A DNA stretch of 10,513 nt from an uncultured Clostridia bacterium (GTDB lineage Bacteria > Bacillota > Clostridia > Oscillospirales > Ruminococcaceae), in assembly GCA_946183095.1 (NCBI GenBank), contig CAMHBE010000039.1:1-10513 (forward strand), in the 5' to 3' direction. The position numbers and the translations under genes are program-made. This document shows positions 6,601-10,513 of this stretch, one piece after another; positions within the stretch are counted from its first letter, which is position 1; each line of letters begins with the position of its first letter. Below the pieces are notes generated by a model, which searched no databases, was not told the DNA's origin, and was given only the letters and a program-made list of their open reading frames with translations.

Positions 6601-7425
6601 GCGAGAGTGCTCATAGTCGATGACAACAACATGAACTTGCTCGTGGCAAAGGGGCTGATGAAGCGCACGGATATGCGCATAGACACGGCTCTCGGCGGCG
6701 AGGAGTGCATCAGTCTTGCAAAGCACAGCAGCTACGATATCATCTTCCTTGACCACATGATGCCGGGAATGGACGGTATCGAGACGCTCGATGCGCTGAA
6801 ACAGAGCGGACTGATACCGGAGAATACCGCGGTGGTAATGATGACGGCAAATGCTATAGTCGGCGCAAGGGATGAATATATCCGGGCGGGATTCGACGAT
6901 TATCTGTCAAAACCCATAGATGTAAGACAAATGGAGAAGCTGCTCGCAAGATACATACCGGCGGAGAAACTGTTTTTCAAGGACGAAAACGGCAATATCA
7001 TTGCGGCTGACGAACGTCCCGGACAGGACGGCGAATCCGTTCAGGTGCGGCTCACGGCGCTCGATAAGCTGCGGCTCATACCCGGTCTCGATACCGACGC
7101 GGGCATGAAGCGGTGCATGAACGACGAGAGTTTCTATCTCGGAATGGTGAGGGCGTACATCGACGACAATATGCTCGACACGATAGACCCGCCCGCAGTC
7201 CCCGAAGATATACCGGCATACAGAGCCGCTCTGTATAAGCTGACCACGGCGTCGCTGCGCATAGGCGCTTCGGATATCGTCCGCGAAACGGAGAAGCTGT
7301 CAGTGATGACCGCCGGGATGAATGAAGCGGACGTAACCGAAGAATGCAGGGAACTGCTGAAGATGTACCGGAGACTTATAGGTTCGCTCGGCAGCGCGAT
7401 GAGACTGGACGGCGAGGTGAGATGA
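3652..7425 (+). CDS. Double-Cache hybrid histidine kinase, fused to a kinase remnant (REC, HPt-like C-terminus)
   Basis: The protein has 1257 residues, far longer than a single-sensor hybrid kinase. In order: membrane segment (18-42), extracellular dCache domain (about 43-285), membrane segment (290-310), DHp-like helix pair (about 322-380), a Lys/Gly-rich linker (383-404), membrane segment (405-430), second dCache domain (about 431-670), membrane segment (678-698), DHp with H735 in SHEIRTP, HATPase domain, REC and HPt-like tail. The ATPase core is intact (N-box NLLTNAVKYT, DTGIG 884-888, GTGLGM 914-919). The REC has D990, D991, D1034, T1065 and K1087, so it should accept phosphate. The first DHp reads MSADLRGP, with A332 in place of His, and no ATPase domain follows it, as if a truncated kinase was fused to a complete one. 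In the HPt-like end (about 1130-1250) the motif is LYKLTTASLRIGA, with Y1195 replacing the phospho-His. Both Cache domains carry R-x-W-Y and Y-x-D signatures. It is co-expressed with the next, paralogous kinase (ATGA overlap). The target is not in the window. Confidence 0.9.
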   Translation: MKKKVSRKYIKKSGKLNTVIFSVIVFLVAGVLLLNGLLFYNMIHEQANMLGRQQLDTVSGKLEIMMKDSEMILRQLANISQEMINDGADRDEIEKKFLSLREQEPFSGCRNIFIAGEDWYVVPDLVVPEEGFDPKERIWYQGARKKGAGKVYISSPYLDIVTGSMCYTVSIRLDDRDSVVGIDLDIKELQDSVSEIAVNGSDALIVSSSGQIVGYTDESVVGAELTEKLPQYTSLFRSIMSSGENSMTFGTRISGVSSTVFYTCMAEEWYLISVVSDYELYRDSYMQIIRNSVFNIALIAVILAMYIITYRAHVRAEKRFALYEKLFADMSADLRGPIKTLTHYSEAVKGRNDEASVKLRGAAASIDSTLSGVIAAASAADEEKSKHGGKDAAKGGKNVYSDRRGMLAMLGVAGIMVLTMTAAIFLYTFAIIDNGDNRMIAEADRYVGELNVWIAEQKSTVDMFAASISARPEILADYDDSVKWLNDITKQYSDISVTYICNPEWEHTVVMNNGWQPGGDFRVDQRQWYIDTMNSGNRNGFSISAPYFDEQTGLYCITFSERVYDLTGNFLGCFAADFYLDKLTAILNKSYSDDGYAFLADRNGQIINHPNKAFELSSDNAVTVEQAGYLDVIYAGRVIHIYDYDGVRKAAVAKTEPLSHFNIICIRDNFVMYGDIPYYNVTLLVVFGICIGSIIYILRKHMKWQRQANDMLREAAGTAERAGKAKSQFLAQMSHEIRTPINSVLGFNEMILRESDNRNIVEYSENIQTAGRTLLTLINGILDFSKIEDGKMELVPVNYDTASMINDLVNMIRDRAEKKGLRFVTEIDPDLPAAMYGDDVRLRQIIINLLTNAVKYTETGSVRFAMSARSFDENTVTVHVEVEDTGIGIREEDMRDLFGAFKRFDNEKNRYIEGTGLGMPIVQRLLELMNSELQASSVYGEGSLFRFDVVQGIAEREGIGDHTERLAESRKSGNEGMFVYAPDARVLIVDDNNMNLLVAKGLMKRTDMRIDTALGGEECISLAKHSSYDIIFLDHMMPGMDGIETLDALKQSGLIPENTAVVMMTANAIVGARDEYIRAGFDDYLSKPIDVRQMEKLLARYIPAEKLFFKDENGNIIAADERPGQDGESVQVRLTALDKLRLIPGLDTDAGMKRCMNDESFYLGMVRAYIDDNMLDTIDPPAVPEDIPAYRAALYKLTTASLRIGASDIVRETEKLSVMTAGMNEADVTEECRELLKMYRRLIGSLGSAMRLDGEVR
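7414..7420 (+). promoter_or_regulatory. Internal ribosome binding site at the kinase-kinase junction
   Basis: GAGGTGA lies inside the last codons of the first kinase, just before overlapping ATGATG triplets (7422 and 7425, same frame). The GAGG core sits 7 bases before the ATG at 7425 and 4 before 7422, favouring 7425. The stop codon TGA (7423-7425) overlaps both, indicating coupled translation. Confidence 0.65.
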
Positions 7426-10400
7426 TGCAGAGATTCGACAAAGTCCGTTTATGGATAATCATAACGGCGGTATTCGTGGTGGTCGTCCTGTTCTCGGTGA
7501 TAGTTTTCGTGACTTCGGGGTTCATCTCCGAAAAGACGGAGTCAGAGATCTACGAACATTACCAGCTTCTTGCGAACGATACCGGGGAAAAGATAAACTC
7601 GTGGCTCTCCGCAAAGAAGGAGATAATCGAGAACCAGCGCGCCGCCATCGAGATAATGGGGGATTTCACCCCCGGACACCTTACCGATTATCTCGCAAGA
7701 ACCGTCAGTGAGAGAAGCGACCTGGACGAGATATGCGACCTTTATTTTGTCGATACCGACAACGTTCTCTCCACGGGCAACGGTTTTTACACGCCCGAAG
7801 GCGTTGACCTCACACAGCGTCTGTGGTACACGAGCTGCATCGGGACACGGGAGATGTACTGTTCCACGCCGTATCTCGACCTTTCCACGGGCAATTATGT
7901 CATGACCATTTCCGTTTCGGTAAGCGACGACAGCGGGAAGTTCATTGGCGTGCTCGCAATAGACATCTATACGGAAGCGTTCCTCAACACCGTGAACTAT
8001 GCCGTGGTACCGGCGGACAGCTACGTTTTCCTGCTGGACAGCGACCTCGGCATAGCGGCTCACACTTATGAGGGCTACGGATTTGTGGACAATGCTCCCG
8101 TACCCGTGTCCGACATTCCCGGCAACATCTACGCAGATGTGAAAAATTCCATACTCAGCGAAGAATATCGCATGACCGCCGTTACCGACTATGACGGGGT
8201 GAAGCGCGATATGTTCATCAGCAGGATAGAAAGCTGCGGATGGTATGTCATTGCCGCCATATCCGACAACGTCGTACACTCCTCGGAAAAGCTGATGATA
8301 ACAGTTATCATTATCGGTCTTTTCGGAAGTCTCGCAGTCGGCATAATCTGCACCTTCGTCGGTACAAACAGCGTCATGAAGCGTCTTGCGGCGGCAACAA
8401 ACGCTGCGAATGCGGCAAACGAGACGAAAAGCTCGTTTCTTGCCAATATGTCGCATGAGATACGCACGCCGATAAATGCCGTCATCGGAATGAACGAGAT
8501 GATAATGCGCGAGAACCGCGACCCCGCGATCAACGACTACGCGCTCGATATCGCGGCGGCGAGCCGGAGCCTTGTTGGTATCATAAACGATATCCTCGAT
8601 TTCTCGAAGATAGAGTCGGGCAAGCTCGAACTTATAGAGTCGGAGTTCAACATAGCGTCCATGGTGAACGATATCGTAAGCCTTTCGGTATCGCGTCTCG
8701 GTGAAAAGCCGCTGGAACTGTTCGTGCGGGTCGACCCGGATATCCCCGTCGGCATTATAGGAGATGAAGCCCGCATAAAGCAGGTCATAGTCAACCTCAT
8801 GACCAACGGCATAAAATACACGAACGAGGGTCATGTTTCGCTGGACGTTTATTTTGCAAAACGAAGCTACGGCATCAACCTCGATGTCGCGGTGAAAGAC
8901 ACGGGTATCGGCATAACGCCCGAAAATATCGAGAAGCTGTTCACGAGTTTCAGCCGGGTGGATACCAGAAGGAACCGCTCGGTCGAGGGCACCGGTCTCG
9001 GTCTTGCGATAACAAAGCGTCTTGTGGAACGCATGGGCGGGTTCGTGAACGTGCAGAGCGAATACGGTGTCGGCTCGGAGTTCAGGATGTCGATACCGCT
9101 GAAAGTTTCGGACGAGACACCTTTCCTCACGATCGAGGACCGTGAGAACATACACGCTGTGTGTCTGTTCGATCTCGGTTCGCTCGGCATTGCGGAAGTT
9201 GACCGCACTATGCGGGATATCATCGACATGAGGAAGAAGCTCGGGGTGGATATGCGCATCTGCACGGATATCGACGCCGCAAAGAGGGCAGTGGAGTCCG
9301 GCGAGGTGAACATGATTTTCACCGACAGAACGCTATATAACGGGAATGAGCCTTATTTTGCCGGCATTGCCGACCGTGTCAGGGTGTTCCTTGTCCAGAA
9401 CAAGATAAACGCGGTGCATCCCCCCGAAAACATACGCACTGTCTATAAGCCGTTCTACTCCGTTTCTTTTGCTGCGGCGCTCAGCAGCGACAGCCGTGAT
9501 GAGGATGATACAGCGGCACTTTCGCTGGGATTTACGGCTCCCGAAGCCAAGATACTTATAGTGGACGATAATCTCATCAACCTGAAAGTCGCAGCAGGGC
9601 TCATGAAGCCTTACGATATGCGCATCTACACCGCAGAGAGCGGCAGACAGGCTATAAGTATGCTCGCCGATATCCCCGATGTCACTGTGATATTCATGGA
9701 TCACATGATGCCCGAAATGGACGGCGTTGAAGCAACCGCTCTGATACGTGCGAAAGGCGGGCGTTTCGGAGATGTACCGATAATCGCGCTCACCGCGAAT
9801 ACAGTGAATGACGCGAGAGAGAAGTTCCTGTCGTCGGGATTTGACGATTTCCTGCCGAAACCCATAGATACCGGGATGCTCGACAGGATACTGCGGCGGT
9901 TCATACCCGCCGATATGCGCAGGCATACTGTTCCGGCAGCTCCCGCACAGACAGTTCCCGCGGCGAAGAACGGACAGGGCGGGGAAGTGCAGAATGACGG
10001 GAACGGGACACTGCCCGTGTTCGACCCCGATGCGGGCATAGGCTACACAGGCGGAGACAGGGAGCTGTACCTCGAAGTTCTTGCCGAATATGTCAAGGGC
10101 GGCAGAGAAATGGGAGATATGCTCAAAAAATACTGCGACGAACAGAACTGGAGCGACTATATCATAAAAGTCCACGCCCTCAAGAGCACTTCGCTCAATA
10201 TCGGAGCGGCACCGCTTTCGGAATTTGCAAAAAAACTCGAATACGCGGGAAAAGCGGGCGACTATGAGCAGATACGCGAAAACTCCGGAGAACTGCTCGG
10301 AATGCTCAGCAGTGTGCTGGAAATTGCAGAAAACTATCTCGCACAGAATGGCGTGACTGCGAACGATACCGACAACGGTGATGATACAGCACTTACGGAG

Positions 10401-10513
10401 ATAACTCCCGGACAGCTCGGCGAATTGACGGCGGCATTTGCGGCGGCGTGCGAGGATTTCGACCGCGATAAAGCAGTTGAGATAGCGGAAAATGCAAGAA
10501 AAATGAAATGCGG
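7425..10513 (+). CDS. Cache-sensing hybrid histidine kinase with REC-like, REC and HPt domains (3' end outside window)
   Basis: The frame stays open to the last base, giving 1029 residues with no stop, so the gene is partial at its 3' end. In order: membrane segment (10-30), extracellular dCache domain (about 35-285), membrane segment (290-313), DHp with H344 in SHEIRTP, HATPase domain (N461; DTGIG 492-496; GTGLGL 522-527), a receiver-like domain (about 576-690), a full receiver (about 708-828), a linker rich in Ala, Pro and Gly (835-862), and an HPt domain (about 865-970). The full receiver has D714, D715, D759, T790 and K812. The HPt motif is HALKSTSLNIGA with H917 intact. Another helical stretch begins after 990. 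The receiver-like domain keeps D583, D634 and a K-P-F motif (K675) but lacks the switch Thr. A multistep relay H344 to D759 to H917, then to a separate regulator, is the family's expected scheme. The protein is a paralogue of the kinase just upstream, alike in H-box, ATPase and REC. Its partner regulator is not in this window. Confidence 0.92.
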   Translation, partial: MQRFDKVRLWIIITAVFVVVVLFSVIVFVTSGFISEKTESEIYEHYQLLANDTGEKINSWLSAKKEIIENQRAAIEIMGDFTPGHLTDYLARTVSERSDLDEICDLYFVDTDNVLSTGNGFYTPEGVDLTQRLWYTSCIGTREMYCSTPYLDLSTGNYVMTISVSVSDDSGKFIGVLAIDIYTEAFLNTVNYAVVPADSYVFLLDSDLGIAAHTYEGYGFVDNAPVPVSDIPGNIYADVKNSILSEEYRMTAVTDYDGVKRDMFISRIESCGWYVIAAISDNVVHSSEKLMITVIIIGLFGSLAVGIICTFVGTNSVMKRLAAATNAANAANETKSSFLANMSHEIRTPINAVIGMNEMIMRENRDPAINDYALDIAAASRSLVGIINDILDFSKIESGKLELIESEFNIASMVNDIVSLSVSRLGEKPLELFVRVDPDIPVGIIGDEARIKQVIVNLMTNGIKYTNEGHVSLDVYFAKRSYGINLDVAVKDTGIGITPENIEKLFTSFSRVDTRRNRSVEGTGLGLAITKRLVERMGGFVNVQSEYGVGSEFRMSIPLKVSDETPFLTIEDRENIHAVCLFDLGSLGIAEVDRTMRDIIDMRKKLGVDMRICTDIDAAKRAVESGEVNMIFTDRTLYNGNEPYFAGIADRVRVFLVQNKINAVHPPENIRTVYKPFYSVSFAAALSSDSRDEDDTAALSLGFTAPEAKILIVDDNLINLKVAAGLMKPYDMRIYTAESGRQAISMLADIPDVTVIFMDHMMPEMDGVEATALIRAKGGRFGDVPIIALTANTVNDAREKFLSSGFDDFLPKPIDTGMLDRILRRFIPADMRRHTVPAAPAQTVPAAKNGQGGEVQNDGNGTLPVFDPDAGIGYTGGDRELYLEVLAEYVKGGREMGDMLKKYCDEQNWSDYIIKVHALKSTSLNIGAAPLSEFAKKLEYAGKAGDYEQIRENSGELLGMLSSVLEIAENYLAQNGVTANDTDNGDDTALTEITPGQLGELTAAFAAACEDFDRDKAVEIAENARKMKC

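Noticed and set aside
7542..9155. 537-codon open frame on the minus strand
   Set aside because: It is codon-aligned with the second hybrid kinase on the + strand. TTA, CTA and TCA are rarely used in these genes, so the aligned antisense frame lacks stops. The peptide has no recognisable domain, whereas the + strand encodes a textbook kinase.

Overview
The window looks like chromosomal DNA of a Gram-positive gut-type anaerobe, most likely of the Clostridia (Oscillospiraceae, Ruminococcus-like). This rests on three things: a GC-rich coding sequence that still uses ATA heavily for isoleucine, AGGAG-type ribosome binding sites, and the families present (VTC-domain plus DUF4956 pair, Cache-sensing hybrid kinases ending in REC and HPt modules). 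It is an inference from style, not a species assignment. Everything supportable is on the + strand, and no mobile elements, tRNA or rRNA genes or CRISPR arrays were seen.

Region 1 (1-179) is AT-rich and looks intergenic. It carries two families of short direct repeats, one of them spaced exactly 11 bp, plus possible -10 boxes.

Region 2 (180-3454) is a tight four-gene operon: an OmpR-like response regulator, a membrane histidine kinase (ATGA overlap), a VTC-domain (polyphosphate-polymerase-like) protein 17 bp later, and a DUF4956 membrane protein 16 bp after that. The regulator and kinase have the shape of an ordinary two-component pair but are both degenerate. The receiver has lost four of its five signature residues, its DNA-binding domain has lost a helix, and the kinase has arginine where the phospho-accepting histidine should be. 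The pair probably does not work by normal His-Asp phosphotransfer, yet it sits in one operon with a polyphosphate-type enzyme.

Region 3 (3455-3651) holds a GC-rich hairpin and, 10 bp downstream of it, a near-consensus sigma-A promoter with a 17-bp spacer.

Region 4 (3652-10513) encodes two translationally coupled, paralogous hybrid histidine kinases; the second runs off the window. The first is unusual. It has two Cache sensor domains and four membrane segments, because a kinase remnant (sensor plus a histidine-less DHp, with no ATPase domain) is fused in front of a complete hybrid kinase, and its C-terminal HPt-like domain has Tyr instead of His. The second has one Cache sensor, a full kinase core, a receiver-like and an intact receiver domain, and an HPt with its His. 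One reading is that the two form a shared phosphorelay in which the only active HPt is supplied by the second protein. No output regulator for them lies inside the window.
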